A DNA stretch of 5,274 bases. Origin: Spirochaetota bacterium. GTDB taxonomy: Bacteria; Spirochaetota; Spirochaetia; DSM-27196; PWMO01. This document shows positions 1 to 5,274 of the stretch, one piece after another. How positions within the stretch are numbered: position 1 is the first letter of the stretch; each line of letters begins with the position of its first letter. The translations under genes were made by a program, and so were the position numbers. Under the pieces are notes generated by a model, which saw only the letters and a list, made by a program, of their open reading frames with translations, made no database searches and was not told the origin of the DNA. The stretch covers positions 1 to 5,274 of the forward strand of contig JAAAOH010000141.1 of the NCBI GenBank assembly GCA_009908925.1, given 5' to 3'.

Positions 1-1
1 C

Positions 2-1150
2 ATTTTACCTCTGGCGACGCTTGTCGGCATTGCCGTTCTGGTTTCCGCGTGCGTGGGCCCCGATTCCGTCGCTGCGAGCGAGGGTGTTGCAGTGGATCGC
101 GTCGAGAGCGAGCAGGCGACATTTCGTGTCGTGCAGGTGGCCTCCGGGCTCGAGCGTCCCTGGGGCATGGCCTTCCTTCCGGACGGCCGGCTTCTCGTAA
201 CCGAGCGCGTCGGAGGTCTGCTCATCGTGGAGGGAGACGGAACGACGCGTGAGGTCAGCGGCCTTCCGCGCATCGCGGTAGCGGGACAGGGCGGCCTTCT
301 CGATGTGATTCTCGACCCCGAGTACGAGACTTCCCGCTTTATCTATCTCTCCTACGTCTACCGTGACGACGGCAGCATGGGAACTGTGGTTGCGCGGGCG
401 ACGCTTTCGGGCACGCGGCTCGCGAACGTGGAAACCATCTTCGAGATGACGCCGGGAGGCTCGACAACGCGCCATTTCGGCTCACGCTTCGCGTTCCTGC
501 CGGACGGCACGCTTCTCTTTACGATCGGAGACCGCGGCGAGCGCGCGCGGGCGCAGGACCTCGACGACCATGCCGGGAAGACCCTCCGGATCAACACCGA
601 CGGAAGTGTGCCGTCGGATAACCCCTTCGTTGACGACCCCGACGCCGCCGACGCACGCGCGGAGGTCTACACCTATGGCAACCGCAATGCGCAGGGGATG
701 ACTGTTCATCCGCAGACGGGGACCGTGTGGCAGCACGAACACGGCCCGAGGGGGGGCGACGAGATAAACATCGTTGAGGCAGGCGCGAACTACGGGTGGC
801 CACTGGTGAGCTATGGTGATGAGTACTCAGGCGGCTCCATCGGTGGCACTACCAGGGAGGGCGTCGAGGATCCTCTCATCCACTGGACGCCCTCAATCGC
901 GCCTTCCGGGATGGACTTCTACGAGGGCAGCAGCTTCCCCGAGTGGCAGGGCGACCTCTTCGTCGGCGCGCTTGCCGGGACTCACCTGCGTCGCGTCGAG
1001 GTGAGCGGAGAGCGCGTGGTCGGCCAGGAGCGGCTGCTCGACGGCGTTCTCGGACGTATCCGCGACGTTGAGACCGGCCCCGACGGCTTTTTGTATCTCA
1101 TTACCGACGCCAACAACGGCGGGCTGTTCCGGCTGGAGCCGGTGGAGTAG
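2..1150 (+). CDS. PQQ-dependent sugar (aldose) dehydrogenase, GSDH/YliI family, lipoprotein; 5' end missing
   Basis: Periplasm-facing quinoprotein that would oxidise aldose sugars to lactones with PQQ as cofactor. The reading frame is open to the left edge, so the GTG at 53 is not the start: the in-frame codons before it (2-52) encode a hydrophobic stretch ending in the lipobox VSAC, a lipoprotein signal peptide with the lipidated Cys at visible residue 17. The true start lies left of the window. Family motifs, numbered from base 2: PWGMAFLPDG (about 53-62), GQGG with Gln96, RHFGSRF with His158 (the catalytic-base position in soluble glucose dehydrogenase), GNRN with Arg228/Asn229, HEHGPRGGDE (245-254) and a C-terminal GRIRD with Arg352/Arg354. 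These match the PQQ-contact positions known for the family, seen here as a six-bladed beta-propeller of usual length (382 visible residues). The exact sugar cannot be told. A lipoprotein gene follows after 9 bases, probably co-transcribed. Confidence 0.93.
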   Translation: MLPLATLVGIAVLVSACVGPDSVAASEGVAVDRVESEQATFRVVQVASGLERPWGMAFLPDGRLLVTERVGGLLIVEGDGTTREVSGLPRIAVAGQGGLLDVILDPEYETSRFIYLSYVYRDDGSMGTVVARATLSGTRLANVETIFEMTPGGSTTRHFGSRFAFLPDGTLLFTIGDRGERARAQDLDDHAGKTLRINTDGSVPSDNPFVDDPDAADARAEVYTYGNRNAQGMTVHPQTGTVWQHEHGPRGGDEINIVEAGANYGWPLVSYGDEYSGGSIGGTTREGVEDPLIHWTPSIAPSGMDFYEGSSFPEWQGDLFVGALAGTHLRRVEVSGERVVGQERLLDGVLGRIRDVETGPDGFLYLITDANNGGLFRLEPVE

Positions 1151-1154
1151 GGGG
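1149..1154 (+). promoter_or_regulatory. Ribosome binding site of the downstream lipoprotein gene
   Basis: AGGGGG overlaps the stop codon of the dehydrogenase gene and lies 5 bases before the ATG at 1160. It supports that start and suggests translation of the two genes from one message. Confidence 0.6.
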
Positions 1155-1159
1155 CTGCG

Positions 1160-1927
1160 ATGAAGTGTCGCCGTGCGGTTGTGTGCCGCGCTTTGGCCAT
1201 TTTGGGGGCCTCTGCCCTTGGCCTGCTCCTCTCAGGCTGCGCCGGGAATGCCGGCGAGGGCGACGCGGGCCGGGGCGCCGGGCGGGCGCCGGAGACGGTC
1301 GAGGGCTTCTGGTTCTTCACCTACAGTGGTCGCGGTGATGCGCCCTCGGGAGAGGCGTTTGCCTACGTGACCGAGACCGGCACGCGGCTCGGAGGCGGGA
1401 TCGCGTCGGAACCCCTAGGCGGTCCACTTTCCGGCCGCCGCGAAGGGGCGACCCTTGAGGTCGAGGTCGAGGACGTCGACGGCGCTCCGGCTGTTACCGT
1501 GGAGGGCCGCGTCGAGGGTGTACGGGCGGAAGGTGAGTGGACGGTGAGCCGCGCCACCTCGACCGGGGAGGCCGATGTCGGTGGCACCGAAGGCACGACG
1601 GTCTCCGGTTCGCGTGCGCGCCGCGGCACCTTCGAGGCCGACTACTTTGACCCTGCCGACGTGTCGCCGGGCGAGAATCCCTTCGTGGGCGCCTGGACCG
1701 ACTTCGAGGACGGCGGGGTTACCACGCTCATATTTGATGACGAGTTCCGCTTCACCGGATCGGAGGCAGACCTCGAGTTCGCCGGGCAGTACGCCTTCGA
1801 CACCGAGCGGGGTCTCGTGGGTGTCTACGAGGCCGACGCGGGCATCATCCACATGGAGAAGCTCAGCTATCGGTTCGAAGGGCCGGACACGGTGGTGCTG
1901 AACGGCAGCGTGTATCGACGGCAGTAG
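1160..1927 (+). CDS. Two-domain beta-rich lipoprotein of unknown function
   Basis: I do not recognise this 255-residue protein. The N terminus is a clear lipoprotein signal peptide: basic MKCRR, a hydrophobic stretch (about residues 11-24) and lipobox LSGC with the acylated Cys27. A Gly/Ala-rich tether (28-42) follows. Residues about 45-155 alternate short strands rich in Gly, Glu, Val and Thr (for example GATLEVEVEDVDG), as in antiparallel beta-barrel lipoproteins. Residues about 172-255 form a second unit, starting NPFVGAWTDFEDGG and ending VVLNGSVYRR. It has the rhythm of small lipocalin-like or DUF5640-like domains (a WT..DG start, a central G-Y-F turn, and a strand with 'VLNG' near the end); this is pattern resemblance, not a proven homology. 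The ATG has a ribosome site, and the gene starts 9 bases after the PQQ dehydrogenase gene, so it may be an envelope partner of that enzyme. No catalytic motif is visible. Confidence 0.85.
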   Translation: MKCRRAVVCRALAILGASALGLLLSGCAGNAGEGDAGRGAGRAPETVEGFWFFTYSGRGDAPSGEAFAYVTETGTRLGGGIASEPLGGPLSGRREGATLEVEVEDVDGAPAVTVEGRVEGVRAEGEWTVSRATSTGEADVGGTEGTTVSGSRARRGTFEADYFDPADVSPGENPFVGAWTDFEDGGVTTLIFDDEFRFTGSEADLEFAGQYAFDTERGLVGVYEADAGIIHMEKLSYRFEGPDTVVLNGSVYRRQ

Positions 1928-1932
1928 CGGCC

Positions 1933-1963
1933 GACCGGGAGCTGCGACCCTCAGAACCCGGTC
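1933..1963. terminator. Possible two-way hairpin between convergent genes
   Basis: GACCGGG (1933-1939) pairs with CCCGGTC (1957-1963). After two mismatches, CTG (1942-1944) pairs with CAG (1952-1954), leaving a 7-base loop. It sits at the meeting point of the lipoprotein gene (+) and ccdB (-), covering the ccdB stop codon, where a shared terminator would be expected. There is no T-run on either side, so an intrinsic terminator is not proven. Confidence 0.35.
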
Positions 1964-2268
1964 AGCACAAGATCGGTAGCATCCAGCAGGTCCGTCCGAA
2001 GATGCCGCGCCGACGCGACAGCGGGACCGAGAATGGAAGCCGGCACAGCCGCCAGCTCTGATACGAACGCGACGTGCTCAACATCCCCGACCGGAATCAC
2101 CGGATGCAGCCGCGAAATGACGCTCTGCCGGTGTGCGGCCCGTGGTCGTACCGGGGCAACGACCCGTGTCGCCAGCTCCGACAACACCTCCGCCTGAAGG
2201 TCGACAAGATACGGTGTTTCCTCTCGGGTTCGGGGATCCGTGTTGCTGTGGATGTCGAATTGTGCCAT
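1951..2268 (-). CDS. ccdB: CcdB family toxin (DNA gyrase poison)
   Basis: Toxin of a type II toxin-antitoxin pair. Characterised CcdB proteins bind the GyrA subunit of DNA gyrase and trap it on cleaved DNA. The 105 residues fit the family length (F-plasmid CcdB has 101). Features: start MAQFDIHSN (family pattern M-x-F-D/K-V-Y), PYLVDLQAEVLSELATRVVAPV (about 19-40, read in two halves PYLVDLQ and LATRVVAPV), a central LHPVIPVGD (54-62), ELAAVP (71-76) and the C-terminal helix ending VLTGF. A longer open frame runs upstream, but the ATG at 2268 is chosen because it aligns with the family start and overlaps the ccdA stop as TGATG. No ribosome site precedes it, so translation is probably coupled to ccdA. 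The last three residues are T-G-F, not the W-G-I that is essential in F-plasmid CcdB; the Gly is kept. Many chromosomal CcdB proteins differ there, so activity is plausible but unproven. Confidence 0.93.
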   Translation of the reverse strand: MAQFDIHSNTDPRTREETPYLVDLQAEVLSELATRVVAPVRPRAAHRQSVISRLHPVIPVGDVEHVAFVSELAAVPASILGPAVASARHLRTDLLDATDLVLTGF

Positions 2269-2498
2269 CAGAAGCTGCGTAAACCGTCGGAGAACACGCC
2301 GCGTTCTGCGATCTCTGCGTTGTATGCCGAGATGGCCCTGCGGTTCTCCTCGAGCCACCGGCGCTCGGCCTCTTCCGCGAGTTTCCGGCGGATTGCTTCT
2401 TCGAGAAGGGGAGAGAGCTTGATACCGTGGCTGCGCGCCTCTTCGAGGAGGTCCGGATCTATGCTCACATTGGTCCTCTGCTTCGTGTGTAAGCTCAT
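2268..2498 (-). CDS. ccdA: CcdA family antitoxin
   Basis: Antitoxin of 76 residues that should neutralise CcdB and repress its own operon. Residues about 5-40 fit a ribbon-helix-helix DNA-binding domain: strand QRTNVSI, helix DPDLLEEARSHGI, turn KLSPLLEEAIRRKLAEEA. Residues about 45-76 match the C-terminal CcdB-binding segment, with RRWLEENRRAISAYNAEIAE followed by the near-invariant ending GVFSDGLRSF. In known pairs this tail is disordered until it wraps the toxin and is the target of Lon protease. The ATG at 2498 is chosen over upstream in-frame codons because homologous sequence begins at MSLHTKQRTN and the promoter -10 box lies just upstream. The stop overlaps the ccdB start by one base. 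The operon stands alone behind the ABC transporter genes, on the same strand but with its own promoter. Confidence 0.93.
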   Translation of the reverse strand: MSLHTKQRTNVSIDPDLLEEARSHGIKLSPLLEEAIRRKLAEEAERRWLEENRRAISAYNAEIAERGVFSDGLRSF

Positions 2499-2505
2499 GT
2501 GTAGA

Positions 2506-2534
2506 ACGATACGCACGAGCAGAGGCACTGTCAA
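2506..2534 (-). promoter_or_regulatory. Promoter of ccdAB, probably giving a leaderless message
   Basis: On the - strand, a perfect -35 box TTGACA (2529-2534) is followed by exactly 17 bases and the -10 box TATCGT (2506-2511, four of six consensus bases). Only 7 bases (2499-2505) separate the -10 box from the ccdA ATG, so transcription should begin at or next to the A of the start codon. No Shine-Dalgarno sequence is present in that gap, which agrees with a leaderless transcript. CcdA itself is the expected repressor binding here. Confidence 0.6.
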
Positions 2535-2540
2535 GCATTC

Positions 2541-2600
2541 GGCGGCCGCCGGGGCCCGGCCGCGCCAGGGGCCAGGCCGCGACCGGCCAGGCCGCCCTGC
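2541..2600. repeat. GC-rich patch of short direct and inverted repeats
   Basis: The 11-mer GGCCAGGCCGC occurs at 2570-2580 and 2585-2595, and its core GCCAGG a third time at 2564-2569. Beside them, GCGGCCG (2542-2548) can pair with CGGCCGC (2557-2563) around an 8-base loop. The patch fills the gap between the end of the binding-protein gene (2627) and the ccdAB promoter. It could end transcription of the ABC operon or be a repeat remnant; there is no T-run. No coding content is seen in 2535-2626. Confidence 0.5.
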
Positions 2601-2626
2601 GTCGGTTAGGACCATCCGTTCAGCGC

Positions 2627-3592
2627 CTATCGAATCTCCGCGAGAATCCGTGACGCCGGATAGCTCTCCTCGATGAGATCGAGCCTCTCGAGGATCCGGA
2701 TGGAGGCCCGGTAACGCGGGACGTCGAAACTGCCGTAGGTCCGGTCTGCGTTACCCGGCTCGAAAAGCTTCGAGGTGGCAGCCAGAGAGCGGCGAATGAA
2801 CTCGATCTGGCTGTCCTCCACATCGCCGAGATAGGGCAGTGATAGCTCGAGCGCTTCTTCCTGGTTCTCCACCGTGTAGGCCACCGACCTGCGCAGGGCG
2901 CGCACGAAACGCCGCATCACGTCGCCGCGCTCGTCGATGATGCGATCCGACGAGATGATCGACGCGCCCACGATGTCGGAGAAGTCGCGAACCTCCCACT
3001 CGATGATGTCGTGACCCTGAAGGCGCAGCTGTATCGGCTCGTTGTTGGAAAACGTCACTGCGGCATCGACCCGTCCGTTCACGAGTGAGGAGATCTGCGT
3101 GTAGCCGATACGCTGCTCGGTGACCGCGTCGGCGAGGTCGTACTCGTTGAGGAACGCCTGCATCCCGATGTAGCTGGTGCCGTAGGTCTCGGGAACGCCG
3201 ATCGTCTTTCCGCGGAGCTCCGCCGGGGAGTCGATCTCTTCGGCAAGCGCAACGATCGACACCGGATAGTCCTGGTAGTACTGAAAGACTGCCTTGAGCC
3301 CGAGGTCCTGGGTTCCCCCTATGATGAGCTGGTCGGAGTCGGAGAGTCCGACGTCGATCCTGCCGAGCGAGAGCAAACTGAAGACGTCAACGCCGAAGCC
3401 ATACTCGACTTCGAGTTCGAGATCCTCCTCGGCGAAGAACCCCTTCTCCATGCCGACGTAGAGGGGCGCGAACTGGATATGCGGGATGTAGCCGATCGCC
3501 ATTGAGACGGTGTCCTGGGCCGCGGCCGGAAGCGCTCCGGCTCCCGCAAACACGATGGCGAGCACTGTTGCTCGAATACGATTTCGAATCAT
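2627..3592 (-). CDS. NMT1/THI5-like periplasmic substrate-binding protein of an ABC importer
   Basis: Captures the transported compound and delivers it to the fused ATPase-permease encoded just upstream. The chosen start gives 321 residues; an ATG two codons earlier (3598) is also in frame but lies only one base from the ribosome site. Residues 1-25 are a Sec signal peptide: MIRNRIR, a hydrophobic core ATVLAIVFAGAGAL, then PAAAQ with likely cleavage after an Ala; there is no lipobox. The family opening GYIPHIQFAPLYVGMEKGFF is at 34-53, followed by LSLGRIDVGLSDSDQ (about 74-88), domain-two motif ELRGKTIGVP (125-134), GTSYIG (138-143), GRVDAAVTFSNNEP (173-186) and QLRLQGHD. This is the two-lobed fold used for nitrate, taurine, thiamine-pyrimidine and riboflavin systems. 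The 'GYIP..QFAP..V' and 'NNEP' signatures recall ThiY/RibY-like proteins, so a vitamin or precursor is my guess; the ligand is not determined. The stop is 128 bases before ccdA. Confidence 0.9.
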   Translation of the reverse strand: MIRNRIRATVLAIVFAGAGALPAAAQDTVSMAIGYIPHIQFAPLYVGMEKGFFAEEDLELEVEYGFGVDVFSLLSLGRIDVGLSDSDQLIIGGTQDLGLKAVFQYYQDYPVSIVALAEEIDSPAELRGKTIGVPETYGTSYIGMQAFLNEYDLADAVTEQRIGYTQISSLVNGRVDAAVTFSNNEPIQLRLQGHDIIEWEVRDFSDIVGASIISSDRIIDERGDVMRRFVRALRRSVAYTVENQEEALELSLPYLGDVEDSQIEFIRRSLAATSKLFEPGNADRTYGSFDVPRYRASIRILERLDLIEESYPASRILAEIR

Positions 3593-3599
3593 CTTCATA

Positions 3600-3606
3600 C
3601 CTCTCT
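3600..3606 (-). promoter_or_regulatory. Ribosome binding site deciding the start of the binding-protein gene
   Basis: AGAGAGG on the - strand lies 1 base before the first ATG (3598) but 7 bases before the second ATG (3592). The normal 5-9 base spacing therefore favours the start at 3592, which trims two residues from the longest frame. Confidence 0.65.
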
Positions 3607-3616
3607 GCAGTTTGTT

Positions 3617-3650
3617 GTGCGTAGCGCGTGAAAGCGCGTATAGGTGCGTA
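3617..3650. repeat. Short nested direct repeats between permease and binding-protein genes
   Basis: GTGCGTA occurs at 3617-3623 and 3644-3650, and between them AGCGCGT occurs at 3623-3629 and 3633-3639. The self-complementary GCGC cores can form a weak 4-base-pair hairpin. The 58-base gap otherwise holds only the ribosome site. A role in message processing or differential expression is possible but not shown. Confidence 0.3.
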
Positions 3651-5274
3651 TCATTTCGTTTCGTTCACCGGTCTGTTTCTGGTGACGAGCCAGTATACGA
3701 AGCTCGCGGTGCCGTAATAGGTGAGCCCGAGGATGGCGAGCCAGATGAGCCCCGAGAACATGAGCTCGATATCGAATCCGGCCTTGGCCCGGCTCACCAT
3801 CGCGCCAAGCCCCTCGCTGCCCGAGACGAACTCGCCGACTACCGCGCCGATCACCGAGAGGGTCACAGAGACCTTCACGCCGCTGAAGACCATCGGAAGT
3901 GCCGCCGGCAGCTCGAAGAGGGTGAAGGCCTTCACCCGGCCGGGGTTGTAGAAGCGCTTGAGATTGGACAGGCGGTCGTCGGCGAACCGGATAGCGGCGA
4001 TGTTGTTTATGAGCATGGGGAAGAAGATGACGATGATCGACGTCACGATCTTCGGCGCAAGCCCGAAGCCGAACCACAGCACGAGGAACGGAGCAAGAGC
4101 CACCGACGGAATCGTATTCGCCACGATGAGCCCCGGCATGAGAAGCCGCGACACCCGCCGCGACTTCGCGATCCCGTAGCCGAGCATCATGGTGAGGACG
4201 AATGCGATGGCGAATCCCGAGAGGGATTCGATGACCGTCACGCGGATGTCGCGCATAACGGTTTCGCTGCCGAAGGTGCTGAAAAACCGGAGGATGATGT
4301 CCGCCGGATGCGGAAGCAGGAGATCCGGGATTGGAAGAAGACCCTTCAGAGTGGCCAGGAGAAGATACCCGACGGCGAGCTCTGAGAGAAAGATGGCTAC
4401 ATTCTGCCACACCGAGGACGACGAAGGTCCGCGAAGCGATCGTCGACGGGTGCCGCTCCGCGAGCCGCCGCCCGCTGCACCGCTCGTGCCTGCTATGGGG
4501 GCTGTCGCGCCGGACTGTACGTTCCCATCTCCGCCGGACGCGCCCCGACCGCCGTGGCCCGCCTGTTCGTCCGGCGTCTGCCGCCACAGTGAGCGCGCGG
4601 TATTTCGCAGGTCACGGTTTGCCCGGTACTCGGCCTCCGAGAGGACGAAGACTTCCTCCTCCTCGTCTGCTGTGTCGGCGGCGCCCGGGCCACCGCTGAG
4701 CGGCGCGCTCGTCCCGTTTCCCATCACCACGGCCGAGTCGCCGAATGCGGAGTTCACCTCAGCCGGCTCCTCGCAGCCGTCGGTGGTACGCGTCTGCTCT
4801 CGTCGCCGGTCGATTTCCTCGACGGCCACTATCTTCGCAGGGACGGAGGAGAGCACCATGATTTCCTCGGAGAGATAGCAGGCTTCCTCTACCGAATGGG
4901 TGACGAGGACGACGGTGCTCTGCGTGCGGCGATGAATGTTTCGAAGGAGGACGTTGAGGCGCTCGCGGGTGAGTAGATCCAGTGAGGAAAAGGGCTCGTC
5001 GAGAATCAACAGGTCCGGCTCGGTGACGAGGGCGCGGGCGAGCTCGACGCGCTTCTTCATACCACCAGAGAGCTCACCGGGATAGTAGGACTCGTAGCCG
5101 CCGAGCCCGACGAGCTCGAGCATCCGGCGACCTCGCTCGCGGGCGTCGGGTGGAAAGCCCGAGATTTCGAAGGGGAGAAGCACGTTCTGCAGGGCGTTCT
5201 TCCACTCGAGAAGCGAGTCGTCCTGGAAGACGAAGGACAGGTGCCGGGAGTTGACCTGTAGGTCTCCCTCGTAG
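3651..5274 (-). CDS. ABC importer ATPase-permease fusion (nitrate/taurine/thiamine-pyrimidine type); 5' end missing
   Basis: One open frame encodes an ATPase followed by a membrane permease; 540 residues are visible and the frame runs off the right edge, where Walker A must lie. The GTG at 5183 is internal. Visible numbering: Q-loop LSFVFQDDSLLEWKNALQNV (12-31, Gln17), signature LSGGM (68-72), Walker B LLILDEP with D-loop SSLD (88-99), H-loop His126. All visible catalytic motifs are intact, as in SsuB/TauB/ThiZ-like ATPases. Residues about 156-208 are an acidic, low-complexity stretch (DEEEE) inserted before what looks like the usual C-terminal helix (LSEAEYRANRDLRNTARSLWRQ, 211-232). A Gly/Ser/Ala- and Arg-rich linker (about 233-288) leads to the permease: about five to six hydrophobic segments (near 291-311, 347-367, 377-402, 406-426, 464-482, 505-530), and an EAA-type loop FTLFELPAALPMVFSG (450-465) that would dock on the ATPase. 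No stop interrupts the join. A binding-protein gene follows after 58 bases. Separate proteins are the norm in this class. Confidence 0.9.
   Translation of the reverse strand, partial: YEGDLQVNSRHLSFVFQDDSLLEWKNALQNVLLPFEISGFPPDARERGRRMLELVGLGGYESYYPGELSGGMKKRVELARALVTEPDLLILDEPFSSLDLLTRERLNVLLRNIHRRTQSTVVLVTHSVEEACYLSEEIMVLSSVPAKIVAVEEIDRRREQTRTTDGCEEPAEVNSAFGDSAVVMGNGTSAPLSGGPGAADTADEEEEVFVLSEAEYRANRDLRNTARSLWRQTPDEQAGHGGRGASGGDGNVQSGATAPIAGTSGAAGGGSRSGTRRRSLRGPSSSSVWQNVAIFLSELAVGYLLLATLKGLLPIPDLLLPHPADIILRFFSTFGSETVMRDIRVTVIESLSGFAIAFVLTMMLGYGIAKSRRVSRLLMPGLIVANTIPSVALAPFLVLWFGFGLAPKIVTSIIVIFFPMLINNIAAIRFADDRLSNLKRFYNPGRVKAFTLFELPAALPMVFSGVKVSVTLSVIGAVVGEFVSGSEGLGAMVSRAKAGFDIELMFSGLIWLAILGLTYYGTASFVYWLVTRNRPVNETK

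Noticed and set aside
2499..2520. Possible palindromic operator for CcdA between the -10 box and ATG
   Set aside because: The GTG...CAC ends match, but too few internal positions are symmetrical to call an operator.
2269..2538. N-terminal extension of ccdB by 90 codons
   Set aside because: The added residues are Arg/Pro-rich shadow of ccdA, and the family start MAQFD aligns at 2268 with a TGATG overlap.
2499..2615. N-terminal extension of ccdA by 39 codons
   Set aside because: It crosses the promoter and the GC-rich repeat patch and has no similarity to antitoxins, whereas MSLHTKQRTNVSI matches the usual beginning.
2074..2676. 200-codon + strand frame across the ccdAB region
   Set aside because: It is antisense to two well-supported genes and has a Ser/Arg-rich composition with no known domain.
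3510..4385. 291-codon open frame on the + strand, rich in Glu, His, Asp and Arg
   Set aside because: It lies antisense to the permease and signal-peptide coding regions, has the low-complexity composition of a shadow frame in GC-rich DNA, and shows no recognisable domain.
3595..4587. 330-codon - strand frame overlapping the permease
   Set aside because: It is another frame of the same strand; its product is Arg/His/Pro-rich without membrane segments, whereas the overlapping frame encodes a clear permease.
4413..4808. Fusion as an artefact of two genes with a missed stop
   Set aside because: No stop occurs in frame across the join, and the linker ends in a basic segment right before the first membrane helix, as expected for a real fusion; only re-sequencing could fully exclude an error.
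4189..4878. 229-codon + strand frame opposite the fusion linker
   Set aside because: It is Ser/Pro/Arg-rich shadow; the - strand frame is continuous with conserved domains on both sides.

Overview
The window is GC-rich, densely coding bacterial DNA. Two genes on the + strand meet a leftward-reading block on the - strand. Two consecutive lipoprotein signal peptides (lipoboxes VSAC and LSGC), a Sec-exported binding protein without a lipobox and a PQQ-type dehydrogenase point to a Gram-negative (diderm) bacterium. A spirochaete or another GC-rich environmental diderm is possible, but nothing here fixes the phylum.

Left part (+ strand, 2-1927): the 3' portion of a lipid-anchored PQQ-dependent sugar (aldose) dehydrogenase of the GSDH/YliI family. 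Nine bases later comes an unrecognised two-part beta-rich lipoprotein. The pair looks like one operon acting at the cell envelope.

Middle part (- strand, 1951-2534): a complete type II toxin-antitoxin operon, ccdA-ccdB, with stop and start overlapping as TGATG. A good promoter (TTGACA, 17 bp, TATCGT) lies so close to the ccdA ATG that the message is probably leaderless. A GC-rich patch with short direct repeats separates it from the next operon.

Right part (- strand, 2627-5274, running off the right edge): an ABC importer of the nitrate/taurine/thiamine-pyrimidine class. It encodes an exported NMT1/THI5-like binding protein and, upstream of it, an ATPase and a membrane permease fused into one continuous reading frame. 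The two halves are joined by a long acidic, then Gly/Ser/Arg-rich linker. In this class the two are normally separate proteins, so the fusion is the most unusual feature of the window. The substrate cannot be read from the sequence; a vitamin or vitamin precursor (riboflavin or the thiamine pyrimidine) is a reasonable guess from the binding-protein type.

No tRNA, rRNA, CRISPR array, transposase or riboswitch was seen, and no gene-free stretch exceeds about 130 bases.
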